Counted from the first letter of the stretch, positions 54,342 through 62,743 are shown. The stretch: 64,000 bases of DNA from an uncultured Eubacteriales bacterium (GCA_900319795.1 ONPU01000008.1:1-64000), one strand, 5' to 3'. Program-made: numbers and translations. Notes: generated by a model from the sequence alone, not told the origin.

Positions 54342-54370
54342 GACAGTGGGGACTGTCCCCACTGTCTTAT
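54338..54370. repeat. Family B palindrome between convergent genes
   Basis: ATAAGACAGTGGGGAC (54338-54353) is followed by its near-perfect complement to 54370, with only the central base unpaired. The esterase stop codon lies inside and the reductase stop immediately follows, so it can act as a bidirectional terminator-like hairpin, though without a long U-tract. Confidence 0.85.
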
Positions 54371-55546
54371 TTACCGTTTCATGACCTTTCGGGCGACGGC
54401 AATGCCGATTTTATAGGGAAGCGGGCGCAGAGCGCGGTCCGCTTCCTTTAATTTTGCGCGGATCGGAAGGTGCTGCGGGCAGTGCTTTTCGCATTTGCCG
54501 CAGCCGACGCACAGAGAGGCCACGCCGGCGTTCTTCTGGAGCGCGAGGTTGCGCGCGTATTCGAAGCGTGCCGATGCTTTGTCCTGGAAATACATGAGGT
54601 TGTAATAGTGGAAATTGCCCGGGATGTCCACGCCCTTTGGACATGGCATGCAGTAGCGGCAGCCGGTGCAGCCGACTTTTTCCTTCGATTTGATGATTCC
54701 CCGGACGCGCTCGATGAGCGCGTTTTCCTCTTCGGAAAATGAACCGGGTTCTGCCGCAGAGGCAATCCGGATATTTTCCTCCACCATTTCAAGCGAATTC
54801 ATTCCCGAAAGGACCACCGTCACCTCCGGCTGGTTCCACAGCCAGCGAAGGCCCAGTTCCGCGGCGGACATGCCATTTCCCGAAGCGGAAATCGCCTTCT
54901 GCGCCTCAGCCGGAAGATTGACCAGCTTGCCGCCCCGAAGCGGTTCCATGATGATGACCGGAATGCCCTTTGCCGCCGCTGCCTGAAGGCCTTTGCGGCC
55001 GGCCTGACTGTGTTCGTCCATATAGTTGTACTGAATCTGGCAGAAGTCCCAGTCATAGGCATCGAGAATCTTCAGGAACATCTCGCTGTCCCCGTGATAG
55101 GAGAAGCCGATCTGCCGGATGCTCCCGTCTTCCTTTTTCGAACGGATCCACTCCTCGATCCCGTAGCTCTTAAGGCTCTCCCACTCGGAATAGTCCGTAA
55201 ACATGTGCATGAGATAATAGTCGATATGATCCGTACGGAGCCTCTTAAGTTCCTCCTGGAACGTCTTCTCCACCGCCTTCAGCGAACGCAGCACATACTG
55301 CGGGAGTTTCGTGGCAATATACACCTTGTCACGGACATGGTTCTCTTCCAGAATCCGTCCGAGCAGCTCCTCGCTCCCCGAGTAGATATAGGCAGTATCG
55401 AGATAATTCACACCGAGTTCGATCGCGCGCATCACTTCCTGCTCGGCCTTCTTATAGTCGATGCCGGAGCCCTTCTTCGTAAAGCGCATGCAGCCGAATC
55501 CCAGCTGCGACAGCTCGTTCCCGTAACGGTCTTTTCTGTACTTCAT
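54371..55546 (-). CDS. Aldo/keto reductase with C-terminal ferredoxin domain
   Basis: 391 residues. The N-terminal two-thirds is an AKR barrel: LGFGCMRF, NYLDTAYIYSGSEE (Asp and Tyr), YIATKLP (Lys) and YLMHM (His) give the catalytic tetrad. The C-terminal part carries CTGCRYCMPCPKGVDIP and CVGCGKCEKHCPQHLPI, two 4Fe-4S motifs. This hybrid is common in anaerobes, where electrons may come from ferredoxin as well as nicotinamide. The substrate is unknown. The start at 55546 has GGAG upstream; the longer frame from 55591 would translate part of a family A palindrome. Confidence 0.92.
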   Translation of the reverse strand: MKYRKDRYGNELSQLGFGCMRFTKKGSGIDYKKAEQEVMRAIELGVNYLDTAYIYSGSEELLGRILEENHVRDKVYIATKLPQYVLRSLKAVEKTFQEELKRLRTDHIDYYLMHMFTDYSEWESLKSYGIEEWIRSKKEDGSIRQIGFSYHGDSEMFLKILDAYDWDFCQIQYNYMDEHSQAGRKGLQAAAAKGIPVIIMEPLRGGKLVNLPAEAQKAISASGNGMSAAELGLRWLWNQPEVTVVLSGMNSLEMVEENIRIASAAEPGSFSEEENALIERVRGIIKSKEKVGCTGCRYCMPCPKGVDIPGNFHYYNLMYFQDKASARFEYARNLALQKNAGVASLCVGCGKCEKHCPQHLPIRAKLKEADRALRPLPYKIGIAVARKVMKR

Positions 55547-55570
55547 TCCTCTATCTCCATTTGCCGGCAC

Positions 55571-55859
55571 TGCACCAAAGGTGCCTGGCACCTGTGGTGC
55601 GTTTATACTTCAGGTCGAGACTGAATTCTATTATTTCAAACTACTTTTGAGGCGTTTTTAGGGATTGGCGAGACAAGCAGCTTAGTAAGACTTGGGAGCG
55701 AAGGGGCTCCCCGGTCCGAGGGGAGACCCGAAAGCGAGTTAGTCGCACTTGGCTGGTGGCTCGACAACCCGTTGCCGGGTAGTTTGAAATGATAGAATTC
55801 AGTTCGGCCGGGACAGTGTCACATGAACTGCACCAAAGGTGCCTGGCACCTGTGGTGCA
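55571..55859. mobile_element. Composite repeat element, copy 2
   Basis: The second copy of the element at 36360-36650. The 184-bp core (55620-55803) differs from copy 1 at about four positions by eye. Its inverted ends lie at 55620-55644 and 55779-55803 (one mismatch). Family A palindromes bracket it at 55571-55600 and 55829-55859, and parts of the segments between core and palindromes are also conserved (TTATACTTCAGGTCGAG; GGCCGGGA). It lies between the acyl-CoA ligase fusion and the aldo/keto reductase, and nothing coding is visible inside. Confidence 0.85.
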
Positions 55860-55860
55860 C

Positions 55861-58359
55861 TTACGCGGTTTCCACGCTCGCGGCCTTCTGAAGGCCGAGC
55901 TTCTCCACCGCCATCTCTCTCATCTTGTACTTCTGGATCTTCCCGGCGTCGTTCATCGGGAAGCTGTCGACGAAGTCGATGTACTTCGGCACCTTGTGCT
56001 TGGCCATGTGGTCGAGCACGTAGGTCTTCATCTCTTCGACGGTCATCTCCTCACCTTCCTTTAAGATGATGCAGGCCATGATCTCTTCGCCCATCGCCTC
56101 GTCCGGCACACCGATGACCTGGACGTCGCTTACCTTCGGGTGCGTGTAGATGAATTCCTCGATTTCTTTCGGGTAAATGTTTTCGCCGCCGCGGATAATC
56201 ATATCCTTCAGACGGCCGGTAATGCGGTAATTTCCTTCCGCGGTGCGGCAGGCCAGGTCGCCGGTGTGCAGCCAGCCGTCCTTGTCGATCGCCGCCGCTG
56301 TCGCTTTCGGCATCTTATAATAGCCCTTCATGATATTGTAGCCGCGGGCCACGAATTCACCGATCACTTCGTCCGGGCAGTCCTCGCCGGTTTCCGGATC
56401 CACGATCTTGCACTCGACCTCCGGGAACGCGCTTCCGACTGTCGTCACGCGAACCTCCAGGGAATCCGTGGTACGGGACATTGTACAGCCCGGCGCGGCC
56501 TCGGTCTGGCCGTAAACAATGACGATCTCCGGCATATGCATTTTCTCGACGACGTCGCGCATGACCGCGATCGGGCAGGGGCTTCCCGCCATGATGCCGG
56601 TCCGCATATGGCTGAAATCCGTCTTCGGGAAGTCCGGGTGTTCCAGCATCGCGATGAACATCGTCGGAACGCCGTGGAATGCCGTAATCCGTTCGTTGTG
56701 AATGCACGACAGCGAGGATTTCGGTGAAAAATACGGTATCGGCAGAATTGTGCCGCCGTGTGTCATCGTCGCGGTCATCGCCAGCACCATGCCGAAGCAG
56801 TGGAACATCGGAACCTGGATCATCATGCGGTCTTCCGTCGACAGGTCCATGCCGTCGCCGATGCTCTTGCCGTCATTGACGATATTGTAGTGCGTCAGCA
56901 TTACGCCCTTCGGGAATCCTGTCGTACCGGAAGTGTACTGCATGTTGCAGACATCGTTGACATCGACTGCCGCCGCCATGCGCCGCACTTCCTCAATCGG
57001 CGTGCGGGACGCGTAGGTCAGGGACTCTTCCCATGTAATCGCGCCCGGCATGCGGAATCCGACCGTAATGACGTTCCGAAGGAACGGAAGCCGCTTCGAG
57101 TGAAGCGCTTCTCCCGGTTTTTTCTCCGCAAGCTCCGGACACAGCTCGCTGATGATCTTCTTATAGTTCGAGTCGCGGTAGCCTTCAATCATCACCAGCG
57201 TATGCGTATCCGACTGCCTGAGCAGATACTCCGCCTCGTGGATCTTGTAAGCCGTGTTCATCGTCACGAGAACCGCGCCGATCTTCGTGGTGGCCCAGAA
57301 CGTCAGGAACCACTGCGGCACGTTGGTCGCCCAGATCGTGACCTTCGAGCCCTGCTTCACTCCGAGTGAAACAAGCGCGCGGGCGTATTCGTCCACATCC
57401 TCGCGGAACTGGCTGTAAGTGCGTTCATAGTCCAGCGTCGTGTACTTGATCGCGGTCTGGTCGGGGAAGGTCTCCGCCATCGTATCCAGTACCTGTGAAA
57501 ATGTCTTGTCAATCAGGTCTCCCTTTTTCCAGACATAGCGGCCTTTGTGCCGGTTGCTCCAGAAGAGGTGCTTCTGACCGCGTTTTGTATTTTCATAGCG
57601 TTTCATCGCATTTGCAAAATGCGTGAAAATGATCTCCATATCCGCGATCTCCGGCATCCACTCCGGGTTCCAGCGGATCGAGACAAATCCGTCGTAGTTG
57701 ACGGAACGCAGGGCGTCCATGAGCTCCTGCATCGGGATTTCCCCGTCTCCGATCAGTTCCGGGGCGAATTCGTCGCCCTCTTTCCGGAAGTCATGGATAT
57801 GCACGTGCTGCACGTAGGCGCCGAGGTTCGTGATCGTCTCCTCCGCGCTCTCCCCGCCTTCGGATGTCGTCGTATGCATGTTCCAAAGCGCCGCGAGCCG
57901 GTCGTCGGCGAAGCGGTTGAGAAGATCCCTGAGGCTCACTGTGTTCGCGAACGCTCCGGACGTCTCCACAAGAACCGTCACCGGCCGCTCTCCCAGGACC
58001 TTGATGATCTTTTCTATGGCAAATGCGCACTTATCGGCATCGGTCTCGTCTGTATGGATCGCGATATACGGAATTCCGAGGTTGACGGCCGCGGCAAGGA
58101 CGCTTTCCATTTCCTCGAAAAATGCACTGTCGGTAAAGTCCGTCACCGTCCCCGCGCACGGAATCGAAAGACCCCTCGCGATCAGTTCGCGGCGCGTCAC
58201 CGCTGAAAGCTCCGGATTCGTCGGGCTTGTTTTGCCCCGGAAAACCGGTCCCCGGACATCGTAGATCTCAATGCCGGCCATACGTGTATTCTGAGCTGCG
58301 TCCAGGAATTCCTGCCAGCTGATATTGTCCCAGTTACGTATTGAAAATGAGAGTTTCAA
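55861..58359 (-). CDS. TIM-barrel isomerase-like domain fused to an AMP-forming acyl-CoA ligase
   Basis: 832 residues. Residues 1 to about 250 form a xylose-isomerase-like/AP-endonuclease-2 TIM barrel (GIEIYDVRG, PYIAIHTDETD, VLVETSGAF, QHVHIHDF, IGDGEIPM), with several likely metal ligands. From about 275 on is a complete adenylate-forming ligase: YTSGTTGFPKGVMLTHYNIV (AMP binding), IVYGQTEAAPG, GWLHTGDLA, GRLKDMIIRGGENIYPKEIE and the C-terminal lysine region NDAGKIQKYKMR. It should activate a carboxylic acid to its CoA thioester; the barrel may supply or modify that acid. It starts 26 bases after the LeuA-like gene and shares its T-box leader. Confidence 0.92.
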   Translation of the reverse strand: MKLSFSIRNWDNISWQEFLDAAQNTRMAGIEIYDVRGPVFRGKTSPTNPELSAVTRRELIARGLSIPCAGTVTDFTDSAFFEEMESVLAAAVNLGIPYIAIHTDETDADKCAFAIEKIIKVLGERPVTVLVETSGAFANTVSLRDLLNRFADDRLAALWNMHTTTSEGGESAEETITNLGAYVQHVHIHDFRKEGDEFAPELIGDGEIPMQELMDALRSVNYDGFVSIRWNPEWMPEIADMEIIFTHFANAMKRYENTKRGQKHLFWSNRHKGRYVWKKGDLIDKTFSQVLDTMAETFPDQTAIKYTTLDYERTYSQFREDVDEYARALVSLGVKQGSKVTIWATNVPQWFLTFWATTKIGAVLVTMNTAYKIHEAEYLLRQSDTHTLVMIEGYRDSNYKKIISELCPELAEKKPGEALHSKRLPFLRNVITVGFRMPGAITWEESLTYASRTPIEEVRRMAAAVDVNDVCNMQYTSGTTGFPKGVMLTHYNIVNDGKSIGDGMDLSTEDRMMIQVPMFHCFGMVLAMTATMTHGGTILPIPYFSPKSSLSCIHNERITAFHGVPTMFIAMLEHPDFPKTDFSHMRTGIMAGSPCPIAVMRDVVEKMHMPEIVIVYGQTEAAPGCTMSRTTDSLEVRVTTVGSAFPEVECKIVDPETGEDCPDEVIGEFVARGYNIMKGYYKMPKATAAAIDKDGWLHTGDLACRTAEGNYRITGRLKDMIIRGGENIYPKEIEEFIYTHPKVSDVQVIGVPDEAMGEEIMACIILKEGEEMTVEEMKTYVLDHMAKHKVPKYIDFVDSFPMNDAGKIQKYKMREMAVEKLGLQKAASVETA

Positions 58360-58385
58360 AACTTTCTGCCCTCCCGTATTCCCTG

Positions 58386-59798
58386 TCAGTTCTCTTCGTA
58401 GACGATCTTATTGACTGCCGCGATGTACGCGCGCAGCGAAGCACCGATAATATCCGTGGAAATGCCGTTTCCGGAATAGACCTTGCCGCCCGCGCGGAGC
58501 TTGACCAGCGCGCTTCCCATCGCGTCACGTCCCTCCGTAACGGTCTGGATCTGGAAATCATCCAGTTCGTAGTGGTGGCCGATAATCCGTTCCACAGCCG
58601 CGAACGCCGCGTCGATCGGTCCGTCTCCGGTACCGACTCCGCGCATCTCCTCCCCGTCTTTTTCCAGGAGGATATTGGCCGTCGCCACGATGATGTTGCC
58701 GCTGTTGATGACGTAGTTTTTGAGATGATAGGCCTGCGGAACCTGCATGGCGGCACTGGCGACGATCGCGTCGAGCTCGCGGGTGCCGACGAACTGCTTC
58801 TTTCCTGCGACGCGCCGGAAGGCTTCAAAGACCTTTCCCTTGTCCTCTTCGCTCAGATCGTATCCCAGCTGGCTGACCACGCTCATCACTTCCGCGATGC
58901 CATCGTGTTCGTCCAGGCAGACATTGGCGATGTCACCGAGAGCGACGTTCGAGAAGCGGGACTCCTCTTCCTCTTCCGGAGTCAGCATCTTCTGAAGCTG
59001 GCCGACAGCCCTGTGGATCTCGGTAATGCGCATGCCGGTCTCCAGATCGAGGTCGGCGCCGCGCTTTTCGATGAAGCGGATCATTTCCTCGAGCGTCGGG
59101 TAACCGTTCTCGACGGCAGTGCATTTGACACCTGCCGCGCCTGCGCGGACAGCTGCGGCGGCGCATGCGGACGCCATATTCATGTCGTCGCTGATCTGAA
59201 CATAGAGTTCAATCTGCTCCCCGAGAGCGGGTACGGCCTCAATCACTCTTTTTACAAATGACCCGAACTCGTCCGGAAGCATAATGCCGGCTGTGTCGCA
59301 GAGCGTGATCTTGTTGGCGCCGGCATTGACGGCAGTATTAATCGCGTCAAAGAGGAACGCTTCCTCGGCGCGGGTGGCGTCAATAGCGGCAAATTCCACA
59401 TTTTCACAGTAAAAACGGCACTGTTTCACCGACTCTTCGATAAGCGCGAGCATCGCCGGCGCTTTTTTATGGCAAATGTATTCCATCTGAACCGTGGAAA
59501 CCGGCACGAGGAGCAGGAGCTTCGGCTTGCGCGCGCTCCGGATGCTCTCCCAGGTTTCCTCGATATTGCCCGCGGAAATGTCCACGGCCGCGGAAATCCT
59601 CGTCGCGACAGTCTGCGCGATGGTTTTGTTCGCCAGCTGATCCGCGCGGCTTCCCGAAATCGGAGGCAGCTCGATCGTATCCGCCTTCAGGCGGTCCAGA
59701 ACTCTCACGATCTCGAGTTTTTCCTTAAACGTGAGCTCCTTTCCGCGGATCTCGGCCGCTTCGCGAAGCGTCATATCGATCAGTTTCAGTGTTCTCAT
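58386..59798 (-). CDS. Isopropylmalate-synthase-like protein with altered metal site
   Basis: 470 residues. The layout is that of LeuA: an HMG-CoA-lyase-like barrel (1 to about 300) and a C-terminal LeuA allosteric dimer domain (about 335-470; VASAAMQVPQAYHL, GTGDGPIDAAFAA, YSGNGISTDIIGAS). The N-terminal motif is DMTLREAAEIRG instead of the usual DTTLRDGEQ-type. The metal-binding HxHDD is QISDD (residues 201-205), so both histidines are lost, and the ERAGN segment is not kept. Acetyl-CoA condensation by the standard mechanism is therefore doubtful. A T-box leader precedes it and the ligase fusion follows. A regulatory or re-purposed paralogue is likely. Confidence 0.85.
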   Translation of the reverse strand: MRTLKLIDMTLREAAEIRGKELTFKEKLEIVRVLDRLKADTIELPPISGSRADQLANKTIAQTVATRISAAVDISAGNIEETWESIRSARKPKLLLLVPVSTVQMEYICHKKAPAMLALIEESVKQCRFYCENVEFAAIDATRAEEAFLFDAINTAVNAGANKITLCDTAGIMLPDEFGSFVKRVIEAVPALGEQIELYVQISDDMNMASACAAAAVRAGAAGVKCTAVENGYPTLEEMIRFIEKRGADLDLETGMRITEIHRAVGQLQKMLTPEEEEESRFSNVALGDIANVCLDEHDGIAEVMSVVSQLGYDLSEEDKGKVFEAFRRVAGKKQFVGTRELDAIVASAAMQVPQAYHLKNYVINSGNIIVATANILLEKDGEEMRGVGTGDGPIDAAFAAVERIIGHHYELDDFQIQTVTEGRDAMGSALVKLRAGGKVYSGNGISTDIIGASLRAYIAAVNKIVYEEN

Positions 59799-59853
59799 TA
59801 CGTTCTCCTTTCAATCTTCCCCCAAAGGATTTTCGTTTTGCCATCCTTTTACA

Positions 59854-59891
59854 CAAAAAAGCCCGGAGGCTCATGGAACTGAACCTCCGGG
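59854..59891 (-). terminator. Terminator of the T-box leader
   Basis: On the minus strand CCCGGAGGTTC and GAGCCTCCGGG (59862-59891) form a strong hairpin followed by CTTTTTTGT (59854-59861). It competes with the antiterminator formed by the T-box sequence. Confidence 0.9.
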
Positions 59892-60095
59892 ACGACTATA
59901 CTTCCATAATCGCGGTACCACCCGGATTGCTGCTTCAAAAACAGCCTCTCTGCGACACTCCATCAAGTGTCCGGCCAAGGTAACGGGGCCAGCCGGATCT
60001 CCCTACGCAGCCCGGAGGCGTTCAGGAAATCTGCTCGGGCAGGAGACTGCGCTTCTGCCCCAATACCGGCTCACACCAGCCGCCGGCTCTCTGAA
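59892..60095 (-). promoter_or_regulatory. T-box leader
   Basis: On the minus strand AGAGAGCCGG begins stem I near 60092, the T-box GGTGGTACCGCG lies at 59911-59922 and the terminator follows at 59854-59891. Uncharged tRNA should stabilise the antiterminator and permit expression of the LeuA-like and ligase-fusion genes. The specifier triplet could not be fixed with confidence: the segment CCTGAACGCCTCC allows AAC or a neighbouring reading, and a leucine codon at the standard place is not obvious. With the promoter at 60156 this accounts for the 416-base gap 59799-60214. Confidence 0.92.
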
Positions 60096-60155
60096 ATATG
60101 GAAACAGAGCACATAGTGCCGTCATCGCATTTAACGTTTTATTCGCTAGAAAAGG

Positions 60156-60184
60156 ATTTTAAAGGACTGAAGATTCTTTGTCAA
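60156..60184 (-). promoter_or_regulatory. Predicted sigma-A promoter of the T-box operon
   Basis: On the minus strand a consensus TTGACA (60179-60184) and TAAAAT (60156-60161) are separated by 17 bases. It lies between the diguanylate cyclase stop and the T-box stem I. Confidence 0.75.
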
Positions 60185-60214
60185 GCGAAAGATCAGGCAA
60201 AAAGGCCGCCTGTA

Positions 60215-61387
60215 TCAGCTGCCGCGGTTTCTCCTCCGGTCTCTTCCGGTTCTTATATACCACTGCGATTTTGCGGCATACATCGCCTTATCGGCTTCCC
60301 TCACCAGCGCCTCCGCGGACATCTCCGGATAATCCGACGCGAGCGCGAAGCCTGCCGCGAGATACAGATTTTTGACTTTCTCCCCGGACCATTTTTGTGT
60401 CTCCGTTTCGAGAAGGACCGACATGGCCTCTGCCTCTTCCCTGTTCATCTGGGTCATGACCACGAACTCATCCCCGCCGGTCCTGTAGATCCGGCTGTGC
60501 TCCGAAAAGACGTTCCCGATCGCGGACGCAGCGCCCTGAATCAGTTCGTCACCGGCCGAATGGCCGAGGCTGTCGTTGACCTTCTTCAATTCGTTGATAT
60601 CGATCGCGAACACGGCGAACCCGACGGGCAGCTGTTCCGGCTTCGCGTAAGTATTCAGCGTCTCAGAATACGCGTGCCGGCTCAGAACCCCGGTCAGTTC
60701 ATCCGTCATCAGCAGTCTTTCCTGCTGTTCCAGATAGGCATCCGCCGCCTGCTGTGAAAATCCGCTGTAATGAATGAACATCATCGCCGCCGCCATTGTA
60801 AGAGACAGATAGGCCGTTCGCGCTTCTCCGCCGCTTGCCTCCTGAAGAACGACACCGAGGACCACGAACACTATGATCGAATAAAGCGCGCGCCTGTTCT
60901 GTCTTTTGTAAGCCTGACCGTAAACGGTAAAGCCGACGATTACCAGCACGATGACTGCCAGATAGACTAAAATATAGACTAGATATAAAGGTCCGTGATG
61001 GTAATAGTGGTTCTCATCGACGGTGATCATCCCACCGAAAAATGCCGCGATGATCTGAAAGACAGAATTGGCCGCAAGGATCCCTACCAGGAGGGCGGTC
61101 CAGCGGTTGCGCATTTTCATCTGCGCGACCAGAATGCCTCCTGCCATAGGCGTCAGTATATAGTCCAGGCATTTTACCAGATAGATGAGGGCGACCGGCA
61201 CATTCGGCCTGCCGTTCAGCTGAATCGCCACCCATTCCGCCAGCGCGGAAACGGCGATCAGCGTGTAGGTAAGATAATACAGCCAGCGGTCTTCTTTCTC
61301 AATCCGCCCGTTGCCCTCTACCAGAACGCACAGAACGAACAATGCCATCAGGCAAAGTATGATGATACAGGTATAAAAATCAGGCAT
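60215..61387 (-). CDS. Membrane GGDEF diguanylate cyclase
   Basis: 390 residues. Seven or eight helices (about 5-225) form an integral sensor region without a recognised name. It is followed by a short coiled linker and a GGDEF domain (about 235-380) with TDELTGVLSRHAYSE, FAIDINELKKVNDSLGHSAGD and the intact active loop TGGDEFVV. It should make cyclic di-GMP from GTP. An RxxD inhibitory site was not evident. The start at 61387 follows AAGGAG; the longer frame from 61465 crosses a terminator of the neighbouring gene. No cyclic di-GMP riboswitch or EAL protein was seen in the window. Confidence 0.92.
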   Translation of the reverse strand: MPDFYTCIIILCLMALFVLCVLVEGNGRIEKEDRWLYYLTYTLIAVSALAEWVAIQLNGRPNVPVALIYLVKCLDYILTPMAGGILVAQMKMRNRWTALLVGILAANSVFQIIAAFFGGMITVDENHYYHHGPLYLVYILVYLAVIVLVIVGFTVYGQAYKRQNRRALYSIIVFVVLGVVLQEASGGEARTAYLSLTMAAAMMFIHYSGFSQQAADAYLEQQERLLMTDELTGVLSRHAYSETLNTYAKPEQLPVGFAVFAIDINELKKVNDSLGHSAGDELIQGAASAIGNVFSEHSRIYRTGGDEFVVMTQMNREEAEAMSVLLETETQKWSGEKVKNLYLAAGFALASDYPEMSAEALVREADKAMYAAKSQWYIRTGRDRRRNRGS

Positions 61388-61435
61388 TTCACACTCCTTA
61401 ATAATGAAAGCCATAGTCTGGCGTATTATACAGCA

Positions 61436-61462
61436 CAAAAAAACCGGATGCAAGAATCCGGT
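61436..61462 (-). terminator. Intrinsic terminator of the guanine deaminase gene
   Basis: On the minus strand ACCGGAT (61456-61462) pairs with ATCCGGT (61443-61449) and is followed by a run of seven T. It lies just past the guanine deaminase stop codon. Confidence 0.9.
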
Positions 61463-61492
61463 CAAAAAAAGGGGGTGACAAAGCGGAACCCC

Positions 61493-62743
61493 TTACAGTT
61501 TCTTTCCTCTTAAGTACCTTGCGGTGATATCCTTCGGCTCTCCGATATAGGCGAAACGCTCGACGGCTTCCGCCGGAGAAATCTCCATAAACGGATCGGC
61601 CATCGGCCGGATCACAAGCGCGTCAAACGCGTAGCCGGGCTCGAGGGATCCGACATTTCCGAAAACGGATCCGCCCTCTTTCGTAGCGATGTAAAATGCT
61701 CTCGCGAACGAAATCGCCTCATTTCCCCCCGGCTCGTAAAATGCTTTCAGCTTGGACAGCTGCACGGACTTTGCCGCCTGCCCGAAAATGCCGATGCGGT
61801 GCCCGCCCGCGATATCGCTTCCGTAAGCCAGTCGGATGCCCTGGTCCTGAAGGAAGGACGTTCTCATGATGCCGGCGATGACATTGACTGTGGCATCCGG
61901 GCACTGAACGGCGTATCCGCCGTATTTCTTCAGGATGGAGAGGTCATTTTCAGAGGGGAAAATGAAATGCGCGCCGATCACCGGGCCGTTGTCCAAAAGG
62001 CCCGCCTTCTCATAGATCTCCGTATCGCAGCTCACATCCGGGAAGCAGCGCCTCGCCTCGGCTTCTTCCCAAAGGGATTCGACAAGGTGCGTCTGCACGC
62101 CGACGCCGTATTTCGCGCCGAGCTTTCCGAGGCCCGTCATCAGCTCCTTTGTGCAGGTCGGGGCAAAGCGCGGAGTCAGGATCGGCTTCGCGAAATGATT
62201 TCCAAGATGTTCTTCAAGGAAGAGTTCCGTCTCGCGGAGCGACTCTTCCGTACTTTCACATAAGTATTCAGGAGAGGCGGTGTCCATATTGACCTTGCCG
62301 ACGAAGGCATTAAGGCTCAGTGTCTCCAGCTTCCGGATCAGGTACCCGGTCGCCTCCCTGTGAATCGTGCCGAAAATGACGGCATGCAGCGTGCCGTTCA
62401 GGATGAGGTCCGCCACGAACGCGTCATAGACCGCGCGGGCGAATTCCGGATCCGCGTACTTCGCCTCCAGCGGAAATGTGTAGTCGTTCAGCCACTCATA
62501 GAGCGTTTTATCCATCTGAAGGCCGCGCTGCGGGTACTGCGGCGCGTGGACGTGGAGATCCGAAAAGGCAGGGATGACGATATTATCTCCGAAATCCGTC
62601 ACGGGCAGGCCGGCGAATTTCTCCGGAAGCACCGGGTAGATTCCCACGACAATTCCTTCCTCGACTGCGATATAACTGTTCTCATGGACAGCCAGGGTGT
62701 CCCGGTCCTTTGAATAGACAAAAGTCCCGCGATAAAGATCCAT
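61493..62743 (-). CDS. guaD: Guanine deaminase
   Basis: 416-residue amidohydrolase that converts guanine to xanthine and ammonia. The metal site HVHAPQYPQRG near residue 64 is the guanine-deaminase version of HxH. Further family motifs are LYEWLNDYTFPLE, LTPRFAPTCTKELM, VQTHLVES and AYGSDIAGGHRIG with the catalytic Asp. Length is normal. The promoter probably lies in the 45 bases after the FAD oxidoreductase gene, or the two are co-transcribed. It suggests purine salvage or use of purines as nitrogen source. Confidence 0.93.
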   Translation of the reverse strand: MDLYRGTFVYSKDRDTLAVHENSYIAVEEGIVVGIYPVLPEKFAGLPVTDFGDNIVIPAFSDLHVHAPQYPQRGLQMDKTLYEWLNDYTFPLEAKYADPEFARAVYDAFVADLILNGTLHAVIFGTIHREATGYLIRKLETLSLNAFVGKVNMDTASPEYLCESTEESLRETELFLEEHLGNHFAKPILTPRFAPTCTKELMTGLGKLGAKYGVGVQTHLVESLWEEAEARRCFPDVSCDTEIYEKAGLLDNGPVIGAHFIFPSENDLSILKKYGGYAVQCPDATVNVIAGIMRTSFLQDQGIRLAYGSDIAGGHRIGIFGQAAKSVQLSKLKAFYEPGGNEAISFARAFYIATKEGGSVFGNVGSLEPGYAFDALVIRPMADPFMEISPAEAVERFAYIGEPKDITARYLRGKKL

